Of a stretch of DNA of 36,100 nucleotides, positions 17,764 to 26,647 are shown one piece after another. The notes under the pieces are model-generated. The model ran no database searches. It was not told where the DNA came from and saw nothing but the letters and a program-made list of their open reading frames with translations. The stretch covers positions 1-36,100 of the forward strand of contig JAFGTC010000009.1 of the NCBI GenBank assembly GCA_016934335.1. Direction: 5' to 3'. The DNA is from Candidatus Omnitrophota bacterium. Its GTDB lineage: Bacteria; Hinthialibacterota; Hinthialibacteria; Hinthialibacterales; Hinthialibacteraceae. The position numbers were made by a program, and so were the translations under genes. Within the stretch, counting starts at the first letter, position 1, and each line of letters begins with the position of its first letter.

Positions 17764-19038
17764 ATGACGTCAAATTCCACCGCCATCCACATCCCGAAAC
17801 GCATGGTCATCCGTGAGACTCTTCCGAACGGATCCTGCATGCTCTATACGCCCAATCCCTACAACCAGATCGTCGCCATTCGCATTTTCAGCCGCATGGC
17901 GTCCCGGCATGAAACCGCCGATAAAGCCGGCATGGCCAGCCTGTGCATGCGTCTCTTATCGGCCGGAACGGAGCGGCATTCCGAAGAACAAATCGCCGAA
18001 ATTCTGGAGCGCAACGGCGCGCATTTCAAAGCGGAGGCGGGCAAGGATTATTCGTCGGTCAATCTGCTCACCACCACCCATTTTTTGCGGGATGATCTGC
18101 GGATGGTGTTGGAACTCATCGAGAGCCCCGTGTTTTTAGAAAATAAATTGGCGCGCGAGCGGGATATTGTGCGCATGAGCATCCTCGAGCAGGAAGATTC
18201 GCGCCTGCAATACACCATGCGCGTTTTTCGCCAGAAATATTACGGCACCCATCCGTATGCATGGCCCAGCATCGGGCTTATTGAAACCCTCGACGCCTCC
18301 CGGCGCGACGATCTGGCCGGATTCGCCCGAGGGGCCTTCGATCCCTCCAACCTGGTTGTTTCGGTGGTAGGCGGCGCCGAGCAGAGCGGCGTACAGTCGA
18401 TCATTCGCGATAGTTTCGCCGCGCGCCCCCGCCGCGAAGGATATGTAATCCCCGATTCGCCAACCGCCCGATCCGCCGTCTCCGCGGACGTCGACATCGT
18501 CGAACGGCGCGAATCCGAAGCGGAATACCTGGTTATGGGATATCCCGGGTGCGGCGTCGCCGAAGAAGACGCCCTCCCCCTGCGCGTGATTTCCGCCCTG
18601 CTGGGAGGATCCATGGATTCCCGCTTGTTCCGCGAAATCCGCGACAAGCGCGGATTGTGCTACCAGGTGGGCAGTTCGTTCGCCCCTCAGCGCGATCATT
18701 CGCCGCTCGTGGTTTACGCCGTCACGTCGCCCAAAAATCGCAGCGAAGCGGTGGCCTGCACAGAAGCGGAAATCGAGAAGTTGAAAACCAACCCCGTCGG
18801 CGCCGACGAACTGCAGCGAGTAAAAACATATCTCTGCGGCGCCTATGTCATGTCCCTCGAATCCAACATGGGACAGGCCTCGTGCTTCGGCGCCTATGAA
18901 ATCAACGGACTCGGCTGGGAATACGCCAACCGCTATACCGAAAAAATCGCCGCCGTTACGCCGGAGGACGTCATGAGAGCCGCCCAAACTTATTTCACCC
19001 ATCGCCTGCTGGCGATCACCGCTCCGCCCGCCGATTAA
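17764..19038 (+). CDS. M16-family peptidase homologue lacking the zinc-binding HxxEH motif
   Basis: 424 aa. Shape and length match a single M16B/M16C unit (mitochondrial processing peptidase/PqqF-like): two alpha-beta domains, IRETLPNGSCMLYTPNP at the N-terminus, and ALLGGSMDSRLFREIRDKRGLCYQVGSSF in the second domain, whose R/Y residues normally bind substrate. At the position of the zinc motif (usually GxxHFLEHxxF) residues 56-65 read GMASLCMRLL, so both His and the catalytic Glu are gone. The following GT and the later EQED segment remain. In known pairs an inactive subunit partners an active one; no active partner gene is adjacent. No signal peptide is seen. It may be a scaffold or regulatory subunit with a partner elsewhere. 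Confidence 0.85.
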   Translation: MTSNSTAIHIPKRMVIRETLPNGSCMLYTPNPYNQIVAIRIFSRMASRHETADKAGMASLCMRLLSAGTERHSEEQIAEILERNGAHFKAEAGKDYSSVNLLTTTHFLRDDLRMVLELIESPVFLENKLARERDIVRMSILEQEDSRLQYTMRVFRQKYYGTHPYAWPSIGLIETLDASRRDDLAGFARGAFDPSNLVVSVVGGAEQSGVQSIIRDSFAARPRREGYVIPDSPTARSAVSADVDIVERRESEAEYLVMGYPGCGVAEEDALPLRVISALLGGSMDSRLFREIRDKRGLCYQVGSSFAPQRDHSPLVVYAVTSPKNRSEAVACTEAEIEKLKTNPVGADELQRVKTYLCGAYVMSLESNMGQASCFGAYEINGLGWEYANRYTEKIAAVTPEDVMRAAQTYFTHRLLAITAPPAD

Positions 19039-19167
19039 GAAGAATTCACTAACTTGTCTCAAAACCTGGTTGTCTTGTTTCCCCGGCTGTCGTCCATCCC
19101 GGCCGCTCTCTCCATCGCCGCCCCATTCCATTCCTCGATCTTCCAGTGACCTCAAGTTGGATTTGAG

Positions 19168-19196
19168 TTACCATTTCAGTGAGTAAAAGTTATATG
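19168..19196 (+). promoter_or_regulatory. Weak candidate promoter for the KaiC/PEP-synthase-like gene
   Basis: TTACCA (19168-19173) is followed after 17 nt by TATATG (19191-19196), each 4/6 matches. The start codon is 20 bp downstream with AAGGAG at 19206-19211, spaced 5 nt. Confidence 0.3.
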
Positions 19197-19216
19197 GCGT
19201 CACACAAGGAGACGGC

Positions 19217-21841
19217 ATGAAAACAGAGCGAGTTGGACATAGCACCGGCTTGCCCGGTCTGGATCATGTATTGCAAAACCTGACGCCCGGCGACAACGTC
19301 GTTTGGCGGGTCGACCGGATTGAAGATTATCAGGCGTTCGTCGAACCTTTCTACAAAAACGCTCAAAGAAAAGGAAGGCGGCTTACCTATTTTCGGTTCG
19401 CCGCGCACCCGTCTCTGGTTCCCGACGACATCGGGGCGAATATTCATTTCATCCATCCTGAAAACGGCTTCGAATCGTTTATCACCCGTGTGCATGACGT
19501 CATTCAAGAAAACGGCCCGGGCGGCCGCTATATCTTCGATTCGCTCTCCGAACTGGCGCGCGACTGCTACAGCGACCGCATGGTGGGCAACTTCTTTATG
19601 CTCACCTGTCCCTATTTGTTCAACCTGGGAGCGATCGCTTATTTCGCCGTGCTCCGCAATTATCACTCCACCCACGCCGCCGGCCCGATCGGCGAAACCA
19701 CCCAACTGCTTTTAGACGTCTACCGATACAAGGGAAAACTATACGTTCACCCCATGAAAGTGGGGATGCGCTTCTCCCCCACGATTTTTATGCTGCACGC
19801 CTGGGAGGGAGAGCGCTTCATCCCCATCACCAACAGCGCCGACGTTTCTGAAATATTAACCTCGGTCCCCCGGTCGGGATTGGAGTCGGCCCTCTACCAG
19901 ATCGGCGTCTGGAACCGTTCTTTTGTGGAGGCGGATGAAGTCCTCCAAGCCGTAAAAAGGGGCGAGGGATCCCAGCGAAAATTGGATGAAATGTTTCACC
20001 GGCTGCTGCGCATGGCCGTCACTCGCGACAAGCGGTTCATGCAATTGGCGGAGCGATTCCTCACTCTCGAAGATCTGATGCAAATCCGCGAACGGATGAT
20101 CGGCACCGGCTTCATCGGAGGGAAAACTGTGGGCATGCTGCTGGCCCGCAAAATCATTCAGCAGCAAAATCCCGAATTGTTCGAAGTTTTAGAATCGCAC
20201 GATTCGTATTACATCGGCTCGGAAGTTTTTTACACGTATTTAGTCTTGAACGATTGCTGGTGGGTGCGGCAGCGGCAGAAAGATCCCGAACGCTTTTTAG
20301 ACGACATCGACGAAGCGCGCCGGCGAATCATGAACGGCCAATTCCCCGATTATATGATCGAACGCTTCAAGGCGATGCTCGAGTATTATGGACAATCGCC
20401 CATCATCGTGCGCTCCAGCAGTCTTTTGGAAGACAATTTCGGCAATCTGTTCGCGGGAAAATACGAAAGCGTCTTTTGCGCCAATCAAGGATCGCCCGAC
20501 GAGCGCTTAACCTGCTTCCTGGCGGCCGTACGAAAAATCTACGCCAGCAGCATGTCCGAAAAGGCCCTTTCCTATCGCGCCATGCGGGGGATTCTCGACG
20601 TCGACGAGCAGATGGCTCTTTTGGTGCAGCGCGTCTCCGGCTTGTTCTACGGCGATTTATTCTATCCCCAGATCGCGGGCGTAGGTTATTCGTTCAATCC
20701 GTACGTCTGGAGCGAATCCATCGATCCCCATGCGGGCATGGTGCGGCTGGTTTTCGGATTGGGAACGCGCGCCGTCGATCGGGTGGATGACGACTATACG
20801 CGCCTGGTCGCCTTGAACGAACCGCTGCTCCGGCCGGAAGGATCTCCCGAAGAAATCCGCCGCTACACGCAGCGGAAAGTGGATGTGCTGGATCTGGACG
20901 CCAATAAGAAAACCACCGAATTCTTCTCCGACCTGCTCTTCAAAAGCCCGGGACTCCCTGTGGAATTGTTCGTCACGCAGGACGATTTCATGCGAAGCAT
21001 CACCCGCGGCGCCGGCGATTCCAAGCCTCTCTCCCTGGCCTTTCGGGGATTGTTTGCTCAGACGCACATTCTCGACCATCTCGGCGCGATAATGCGTCTC
21101 TTGGAAGAAGCCTATCAGCATCCCGTCGACATTGAGTTTACCATCAATTTCACCGATCAAAATCGCTATAAAATCAATCTCCTGCAATGCCGCCCGTTTC
21201 AAGCCAAAGGATCCGGCGTGATCAAAGCCATCCCACCCGTCATCGAAGACGATCGATTAATCCTGCGCGCCAAGGGAGCGGTGATCGGCCAGAGTTACAT
21301 GGAGCCCATTGATCGTCTAATCTATGTCGTCCCATCTCTCTACGGACAATTGACCATCAACGACCGTTATTCGACGGCGCGCTTGATCGGAAAAATCACT
21401 CGTTTGAAGGAGGAGGGGAAGCGCATGACGACTTTGCTGGTCGGTCCGGGGCGATGGGGAACCAATGAGCCTTCTCTGGGCGTTCCCGTTAAATTCGCCG
21501 AGATCAGCCAGGTTTCGTTCTTGGGCGAAATCGTCAGCATGCGAGACGATCTCGTTCCCGATGTTTCTCTGGGCACTCACTTCTTCAGCGATCTGGTCGA
21601 AATGGGCATCGTTTATTTTGCTCTGTTTCCCGAACGAGAGGGAAATTATGTCAATGACGAATGGATTACTTCTTTGCCCAATCGCCTGACGGAGCTGAAT
21701 CCCGATGCGGAAAAATTTGCCGGCGTTGTGCGCGTGATTGATTTTCCACGCCAAAACGGCGGCGAACCGCTGCAGTTTCTCTCCGACGCTTTGAGCCAAA
21801 GAGTCTTTGCCTATTTGGAGAAAAATCATGAACCTAGCTAA
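19217..21841 (+). CDS. KaiC/RadA-like domain fused to a PEP-synthase-type ATP-grasp domain
   Basis: 874 aa, cytoplasmic. Residues 1-250 resemble a KaiC/Rad55-type RecA domain, opening with HSTGLPGLDHVLQNLTPGD, but the P-loop expected next is degenerate (NVVWRVDRIED, no GxGKT). Residues about 283-660 match the ATP-grasp domain of PEP synthase/pyruvate phosphate dikinase: GTGFIGGKTVGMLLARK, PIIVRSSSLLEDNFGNLFAGKYESVF, and the terminal INLLQCRPFQ. The phosphohistidine swivel and PEP/pyruvate barrel domains are absent. Residues 670-874 form a separate module with LLVGPGRWGTNEPSLGVP and LGTHFFSDLVEMGIVYF, a combination seen in uncharacterised PEP/pyruvate-binding proteins. AAGGAG gives the start. 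Its 3' end overlaps the next gene by 14 bp. It may phosphorylate an unknown acceptor by a pyrophospho-transfer step; function is unproven. Confidence 0.85.
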   Translation: MKTERVGHSTGLPGLDHVLQNLTPGDNVVWRVDRIEDYQAFVEPFYKNAQRKGRRLTYFRFAAHPSLVPDDIGANIHFIHPENGFESFITRVHDVIQENGPGGRYIFDSLSELARDCYSDRMVGNFFMLTCPYLFNLGAIAYFAVLRNYHSTHAAGPIGETTQLLLDVYRYKGKLYVHPMKVGMRFSPTIFMLHAWEGERFIPITNSADVSEILTSVPRSGLESALYQIGVWNRSFVEADEVLQAVKRGEGSQRKLDEMFHRLLRMAVTRDKRFMQLAERFLTLEDLMQIRERMIGTGFIGGKTVGMLLARKIIQQQNPELFEVLESHDSYYIGSEVFYTYLVLNDCWWVRQRQKDPERFLDDIDEARRRIMNGQFPDYMIERFKAMLEYYGQSPIIVRSSSLLEDNFGNLFAGKYESVFCANQGSPDERLTCFLAAVRKIYASSMSEKALSYRAMRGILDVDEQMALLVQRVSGLFYGDLFYPQIAGVGYSFNPYVWSESIDPHAGMVRLVFGLGTRAVDRVDDDYTRLVALNEPLLRPEGSPEEIRRYTQRKVDVLDLDANKKTTEFFSDLLFKSPGLPVELFVTQDDFMRSITRGAGDSKPLSLAFRGLFAQTHILDHLGAIMRLLEEAYQHPVDIEFTINFTDQNRYKINLLQCRPFQAKGSGVIKAIPPVIEDDRLILRAKGAVIGQSYMEPIDRLIYVVPSLYGQLTINDRYSTARLIGKITRLKEEGKRMTTLLVGPGRWGTNEPSLGVPVKFAEISQVSFLGEIVSMRDDLVPDVSLGTHFFSDLVEMGIVYFALFPEREGNYVNDEWITSLPNRLTELNPDAEKFAGVVRVIDFPRQNGGEPLQFLSDALSQRVFAYLEKNHEPS

Positions 21842-22970
21842 TTATGTAAAATGGGTCGCGGTTGGCGTTGTGCTGATCGCCGGCTTTGCTTCCGCCGCAG
21901 AGAATCCCTCCGCTTCCGAGGCGCCGTTTGTTTTGACCGTGTGCCCCAGCTCGGATGATAATCCGCGCAACAGCGAAGGCGACATCGTTGTTCTCAAAGA
22001 CGGTTCGCTGCTCTTGGCGTGGAGCAAATTTTCCGGCAGCGCCGATCATGCGCGGGCTGTGATCGCCGCCAAAACAAGCCCCGACGGCGGGCGAACCTGG
22101 TCCGACGATTATGTTCTGCAGGAAAATACCGGCGAACAAAATGTCATGAGCATCTCTTTTTTGCGGCTGCAGTCGGGCAGGATTCTCTTTTTCTTCCTGC
22201 AAAAAAACGCCAATGACGACCTGCAATTGTTTGTCCGGGAAAGCCTCGACGAGGCGAAAACCTGGTCGCCCCCCCTCCGCATCACGCAAGGCCCCGGCTA
22301 CCACATCATGAACAACGCCCGGGTCATCCAATGCCGAAACGGACGCATCCTGGCGCCCATCGCCTACTGCTCCGATATCGGCAAGGACGCCAATAACCAG
22401 GTCTGTTTTTGTTATTATTCCGACGACGACGGCGCTACGTGGAAAAAAGGCGCCGGCGAAGTCGGCCTGAACGGTTCGGCCGCCATGGAGCCGGGCTTGA
22501 CCCAGCGGGCGGACGGTTCGATTCTCATGATCATTCGCACGAGCCTGGATCGAATTTACCAAAGCGTCAGCCTCGATCGGGGCGAAACCTGGAGCGAAGC
22601 GTCTCCCATGGATCTCGTCTCGCCCGCCGCGCCGGCCGTGATGGCGCCCATCCCCGATCGAGACGACTTGATCATCATTTGGAACAATAATCCCCTAGGC
22701 AATAAAGCGGGATGGCAGGGAAGAACGCCGCTCACCGCCGCCCTCAGCCGCGCCGGCGGCGCCGGCTGGGAGAATATCCAAAACCTCGCCGACGACCCCG
22801 ATTCGGGATACGCTTACACCAGCGTCACATTTTATCAGAACCGCGTCTTGTTGACTTATTATCATTGGAAAAAAGGCAAGCCCAACTTCGTGGGAACCGA
22901 TTTAGTCTTCCACTCGCTTCCCGTGCAGTGGTTTTACCAACAGGATTCATCCGTTCGTTTTCGCGATTGA
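21828..22970 (+). CDS. Exported sialidase-like BNR-repeat protein
   Basis: 380 aa from ATG 21828, chosen because GGAG lies at 21817-21820 and the protein begins with a signal peptide (residues 1-24, KWVAVGVVLIAGFASAAE). It overlaps the end of the upstream gene by 14 bp. The mature protein is a six-bladed sialidase-fold propeller: RNSEGDIVVLKDGSLLLAW is the common opening of this exo-sialidase-like group, and four Asp-box repeats appear (SPDGGRTWS, SLDEAKTWS, SDDDGATWK, SLDRGETWS). It is probably periplasmic or secreted and acts on acidic sugars or other glycans; many such proteins from environmental bacteria are not true sialidases. A 38-bp gap separates it from the Gfo/Idh gene, so the three genes from 19217 may form one operon. 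Confidence 0.88.
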   Translation: MNLANYVKWVAVGVVLIAGFASAAENPSASEAPFVLTVCPSSDDNPRNSEGDIVVLKDGSLLLAWSKFSGSADHARAVIAAKTSPDGGRTWSDDYVLQENTGEQNVMSISFLRLQSGRILFFFLQKNANDDLQLFVRESLDEAKTWSPPLRITQGPGYHIMNNARVIQCRNGRILAPIAYCSDIGKDANNQVCFCYYSDDDGATWKKGAGEVGLNGSAAMEPGLTQRADGSILMIIRTSLDRIYQSVSLDRGETWSEASPMDLVSPAAPAVMAPIPDRDDLIIIWNNNPLGNKAGWQGRTPLTAALSRAGGAGWENIQNLADDPDSGYAYTSVTFYQNRVLLTYYHWKKGKPNFVGTDLVFHSLPVQWFYQQDSSVRFRD

Positions 22971-23008
22971 ATGATGTAATCTTTTTTAACGATATGAGGA
23001 GAATGACC

Positions 23009-24340
23009 ATGGCAGGAAAAAATCGACGCAATTTTTTGAAATCAGCGGCGGGCGCGGCGGCCGGCGTGAATCTCTTGATTCGCCATTCGGCGGGAAGCCC
23101 CAATGAGACGATCCGCATCGGCGTTGCGGGTCTTAAAGGCCGCGGCGAAAACCATATTCAAGCCTTTACCGCCATCAAGAACGTGGACGTCGTCGCCCTC
23201 TGCGACGCCGACGAAAACATCCTGAACAATCGCAAGCAGGAATGGGATAAAAAAACCGGCCGATCCTTGAAGCCATTCATCGATTATCGCCGGATGATGG
23301 AAGATTCGGACATCGACGCCGTCTCGATCGCCACGCCCAACCATTGGCACTCCATTATGGGAATCTGGGCCTGCCAGGCGGGCAAGGACGTCTATGTCGA
23401 AAAGCCCTGCTCCCATAACGTCTACGAAGGGCGCAAACTGGTGGAGGCGGCGCGTAAATACAAGCGCATCGTTCAGCACGGGACGCAGAGTCGCAGCAGC
23501 GAAGCGCTTCAAGAAGCCGTTCAACTTCTGCGCGACGGATATCTGGGCGAAATCTATTACGCCAAGGGATTATGCTATAAATGGCGCGACACCATCGGCC
23601 ATACGCCCGACGGCAAGCCGCCCGAAGGGGTCAACTACAATCTTTGGCAGGGGCCTGCGCCCGAAAAGCCCTTCAGCGAAAATCGATTCCATTACAACTG
23701 GCATTGGAACTGGCTGTACGGCAACGGCGACATCGGCAACCAGGGCGTGCATGAAATGGACACGGCGCGCTGGGGGCTCGGCGTCGGCATGCCCAACGTC
23801 ATCCAGGCGCAGGGCGGCCACTTCATGTTCCAGGACGATCAGGATACCCCCAACGTCCTGCTGGCGACCTTCAAATACCCCGACGTGAAAAAGATGCTGG
23901 TCTTCGAAGTGCGCCATTGGCACACCAATAATGAATTGGGCGAAATCAACGGCGATGACCGCAACGTCGTAGGCAACATCTTCCTGGGCTCGGAAGGATA
24001 CATGACGACCTACGGATTCAATAAACGTGGATATCAAACCTACCTCGGCCAGAAGCGCGAAAAGGGCAAATCCCGCCGCAGCGAGGAAGGCATTCTCCAT
24101 TTTGAAAACTTCATCCAAGCCGTCCGCAGCCGCCGCATGGACGATCTAACCGCCGAAATCGAAGAAGGACACCTCTCCGCTTCGCATTGCCATCTGGCCA
24201 ATGCGGCCTACCGCGTCCAGGAAACCCTGCGCTTCGATCCCAGGACCGAGCATGTAACCAACCACAAACTCGCCGACGCCATCATTCGCGATGCGGATCG
24301 CGATTACCGCAAGCCCTTCACCATCCCCGATACGATTTAA
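23009..24340 (+). CDS. Tat-exported Gfo/Idh/MocA-family oxidoreductase
   Basis: 443 aa from ATG 23009, where AGGAG at 22997-23001 is best spaced; in-frame ATGs at 22994 and 23003 are alternatives. The leader has the twin-arginine motif KNRRNFLKSAAGAAAG. The NAD(P)-binding Rossmann domain follows: IRIGVAGLKGRGENHIQAF, DVVALCDAD, VSIATPNHWH, then VYVEKPCSHNVYEG, which holds the EKP catalytic lysine region. The C-terminal alpha/beta domain has GNQGVHEMDTARWGLGV, typical of the periplasmic subgroup that may carry tightly bound cofactor and act as glycoside hydrolases or sugar oxidoreductases. Its place after a sialidase-like gene suggests joint work on an exported sugar pathway. A 10-bp GC hairpin follows. 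Confidence 0.92.
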   Translation: MAGKNRRNFLKSAAGAAAGVNLLIRHSAGSPNETIRIGVAGLKGRGENHIQAFTAIKNVDVVALCDADENILNNRKQEWDKKTGRSLKPFIDYRRMMEDSDIDAVSIATPNHWHSIMGIWACQAGKDVYVEKPCSHNVYEGRKLVEAARKYKRIVQHGTQSRSSEALQEAVQLLRDGYLGEIYYAKGLCYKWRDTIGHTPDGKPPEGVNYNLWQGPAPEKPFSENRFHYNWHWNWLYGNGDIGNQGVHEMDTARWGLGVGMPNVIQAQGGHFMFQDDQDTPNVLLATFKYPDVKKMLVFEVRHWHTNNELGEINGDDRNVVGNIFLGSEGYMTTYGFNKRGYQTYLGQKREKGKSRRSEEGILHFENFIQAVRSRRMDDLTAEIEEGHLSASHCHLANAAYRVQETLRFDPRTEHVTNHKLADAIIRDADRDYRKPFTIPDTI

Positions 24341-24354
24341 CCGTGAAATGCGCC

Positions 24355-24387
24355 GCGGGGGCGCTCCATGACGCGCGCCCCCGCTTT
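24355..24387 (+). terminator. Terminator of the 19217-24340 gene run
   Basis: GCGGGGGCGC (24355-24364) pairs perfectly with GCGCCCCCGC (24375-24384) around a 10-nt loop, 14 bp after the Gfo/Idh stop, followed by TTTCC. Confidence 0.6.
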
Positions 24388-24431
24388 CCACTAATTGTAA
24401 TATAATTAATCCATCGAAAATTAAAATCGAT

Positions 24432-24461
24432 TTGACTTCCCCCCGCCATTCCATTTATAAT
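24432..24461 (+). promoter_or_regulatory. Strong sigma-70-type promoter before the TPR protein gene
   Basis: TTGACT (24432-24437) is followed after 18 nt by a perfect TATAAT (24456-24461); the ATG is 49 bp further on. It lies directly after a terminator hairpin, so a new transcription unit starts here, probably covering both 24511 and 25377 genes. Confidence 0.7.
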
Positions 24462-24510
24462 ATGAATAGACGCTGAAATTAAATCAAATGATGTGGATAG
24501 GGATGATACA

Positions 24511-25287
24511 ATGATGACGAGCGCACGACGTTTATTGACTCTCCCGGCGATGCTGATTGGATTGAGTTTAGGATGCGGCGCCGCGTGCGGCGATTTGATC
24601 GCCATGGCCAAAGGCGAGCTGGAAGGCCGCATTCTGGAAAATTCCGCCCGCGTACTGGTTGTCGAAACTGTCGCCGGCGAATATGTGGTCGTCCAAAAAG
24701 AGCAGGTCAAATCCTTCACCCAAGAGCCCGCTCCCGAATTTTATTATCGCCGCGCCAATTTCTATCAGCAGCAGGGCAACGAAAAACGCGCCGTTCTCAA
24801 CTACCTGGAAGCCTTGAATCGCGATCCCGCTCACCAGAAATCGCGCCAGCAAATCGAAAACATCCAGCACGCCAAAAAACAAGAACAATGGAACAATGGC
24901 GTGCAACAGGCGGAAACGCATTTGGATAATGAACAATACTGGCTGGCCTTGAATACCTTCCAATCCGTTCTGGATATGGAGCCGGAAGACGACCTGGCGC
25001 GCCAGATCATCAAAAAAATGAGCGATACGCACGCGCGCATCGCGTTTCTCTATTACGATCACTGCGCCGATGAAGACGCCATTCTCGAATTGGCCAAAGC
25101 CGAGGAGCTCAATCCCAACAGCGCGGAAATTTACTACATCCTGGGCCGCATTCACGAAACCGACCGCAAGTACGACCTGGCCCGCCTGGAATACGAACGC
25201 GCTTTGGAAATCGATCCGAATCACTCCCGCGCCCGCACCCAACTGGATGAATTGATCGACCAGCTGCGCGCTCGCTACATTCGCTGA
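24511..25287 (+). CDS. Exported TPR-repeat protein (possible lipoprotein)
   Basis: 258 aa from ATG 24511 (second ATG at 24514; AGGG at about 24498-24502). A signal peptide covers the first 25 or so residues (LPAMLIGLSLGCGAACGD). SLGC and GAAC resemble lipoboxes, but neither has the usual Leu/Val at -3, so lipidation is uncertain. Next comes a small beta segment (GELEGRILENSARVLVVETVAGEYVVVQKEQVKS split into strands) of the type that senses or presents a conserved surface. At least two clear TPR units follow: EFYYRRANFYQQQGNEKRA and IYYILGRIHETDRKYDLA, the latter followed by ERALEIDPNH. It is probably a periplasmic scaffold. It shares a promoter with the TolB/FGE-fold fusion 90 bp downstream, suggesting they work together at the envelope. 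Confidence 0.85.
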   Translation: MMTSARRLLTLPAMLIGLSLGCGAACGDLIAMAKGELEGRILENSARVLVVETVAGEYVVVQKEQVKSFTQEPAPEFYYRRANFYQQQGNEKRAVLNYLEALNRDPAHQKSRQQIENIQHAKKQEQWNNGVQQAETHLDNEQYWLALNTFQSVLDMEPEDDLARQIIKKMSDTHARIAFLYYDHCADEDAILELAKAEELNPNSAEIYYILGRIHETDRKYDLARLEYERALEIDPNHSRARTQLDELIDQLRARYIR

Positions 25288-25376
25288 ATCAGCGCCCGGC
25301 GTCGTTCGGCTTTGAATTCGTCCCAACCGTCGCCGCGGGGAAGCGACATCGCCGATAGGATTTGCGCAGGAACAAC

Positions 25377-26621
25377 ATGAACAAATTATCACTCCTCTCG
25401 ATTGCGCTTTTCATCGCCCTTCACGTCAATCCCTTTGCCAATGCGGAAGAGATCGTCATCCCTCCCCTGCTAGTGATCACCGACCTGCGAACCGTCGGCG
25501 AAGAATCCTCCAGCGCCGAAGCCAACGCCTTCAGCGATTTTTTGCGCAAAGAAATCGAACGTACGGGCGCCTACCGCATCATCAGCCGTTCTTCCATGCT
25601 GGCCATCCTCAAAGCGAATTCTTTTACCGCTCCATGCTACGAAATCCCCTGTTTCATCGCCATGGGGAAGCTGCTGGGCGCCGATGAAATAGCCGCCGGA
25701 AATCTCAAACGGCGCGGTCGAACCGTCGAAATCACCTTGCGCAGAATCGACGTCTCTGCAGAAAATTTTTTAAAAACCATTCATCGCACAGCGACCGGTC
25801 TGGATTCGTCGACCATGATGGGCCCCTGGGGCCGCCAGATCATCAGCGAGGCCTTCGACATCGATCCCCGCCGGCTGGCCCCTCCCGGCGAAGCAGAAGC
25901 GTCCATCGTCAATGTAGACGCCAAGCCCTATTCCGTTCCTCCCTCGATCGCTAATAAATACCCGGGCATGATATACATTCCCGCCGGACAAACGATCGTC
26001 GGATCCAATGCCGGCGACCGCGTCGAGATTCCGCCCCATCAAGTATTTGTGAATGCGTTCTATATTGGAAAATACGAAGTCACCAACGAGGAATACCAAG
26101 AATTTGTCATTGAAACTCAGCGCGAGCCTCCCTCCCACTGGGTTGGCGAAACCATCCCGCCCGGTCTGGAAAAACACCCGGTCACTTGGGTGTCGTTCAT
26201 CGACGCGGAAGCCTACTGCCTCTGGCGCGGAGGCCGCCTGCCCACCGAAGAAGAATGGGAGCGGGCGGCTCACGGCGAGAAAGTTTTCCCGTATCCGTGG
26301 GGGAAAGAGTTCGACGAAAACCTGGCCAACACCTGGCTTTCCGGCCGCCGCAGCACCGCCCCGGTGGGCAGCTACCCGCTGGGCGCCAGCCCCTACGGCG
26401 TTCAAGACATGGCGGGCAACGTCTTCGAATGGGTGGATGGTTTCTTCACCCCCTATCCCGGCTCGAGCATCCGCCTGTCCGAATCGGAGAAGCGCTACCG
26501 CATCCTGCGCGGCGGATCGTGGAACTTCAGCGAATACTACGCCCGCACCACGCACCGGTTCGCCCGCCCCGGCGGCGATAAAAGCCGCTCCTTCGGCTTC
26601 CGCCTCGCCCGCGATCCGTGA
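25377..26621 (+). CDS. Exported TolB/CsgG-like domain fused to an FGE-fold (SUMF1-like) domain
   Basis: 414 aa from ATG 25377 with AGGA 5 nt upstream. Signal peptide about residues 1-24 (LSLLSIALFIALHVNPFANA). Residues 30-165 match the TolB-like/CsgG-type module: LLVITDLRTVG, a FLRKEIERTGAYRIISRS helix-strand pair, PCFIAMGKLLGADEIAAGNL and VEITLRRIDV. Residues 195-414 are an FGE-sulfatase fold: MIYIPAGQTIVGSNAGD, YIGKYEVTNEEYQEFV, HPVTWVSFIDAEAYCLW, GRLPTEEEWERAA, YGVQDMAGNVFEWVDG and ILRGGSWNFSE. The two catalytic cysteines of true formylglycine-generating enzymes are missing from the last segment (YYARTTHRFARP), so this is likely a non-catalytic or differently catalytic member. Probably periplasmic, partnering the TPR protein upstream. 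Confidence 0.87.
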   Translation: MNKLSLLSIALFIALHVNPFANAEEIVIPPLLVITDLRTVGEESSSAEANAFSDFLRKEIERTGAYRIISRSSMLAILKANSFTAPCYEIPCFIAMGKLLGADEIAAGNLKRRGRTVEITLRRIDVSAENFLKTIHRTATGLDSSTMMGPWGRQIISEAFDIDPRRLAPPGEAEASIVNVDAKPYSVPPSIANKYPGMIYIPAGQTIVGSNAGDRVEIPPHQVFVNAFYIGKYEVTNEEYQEFVIETQREPPSHWVGETIPPGLEKHPVTWVSFIDAEAYCLWRGGRLPTEEEWERAAHGEKVFPYPWGKEFDENLANTWLSGRRSTAPVGSYPLGASPYGVQDMAGNVFEWVDGFFTPYPGSSIRLSESEKRYRILRGGSWNFSEYYARTTHRFARPGGDKSRSFGFRLARDP

Positions 26622-26647
26622 AATATCCGCCTAAACACTCTGTTGTC

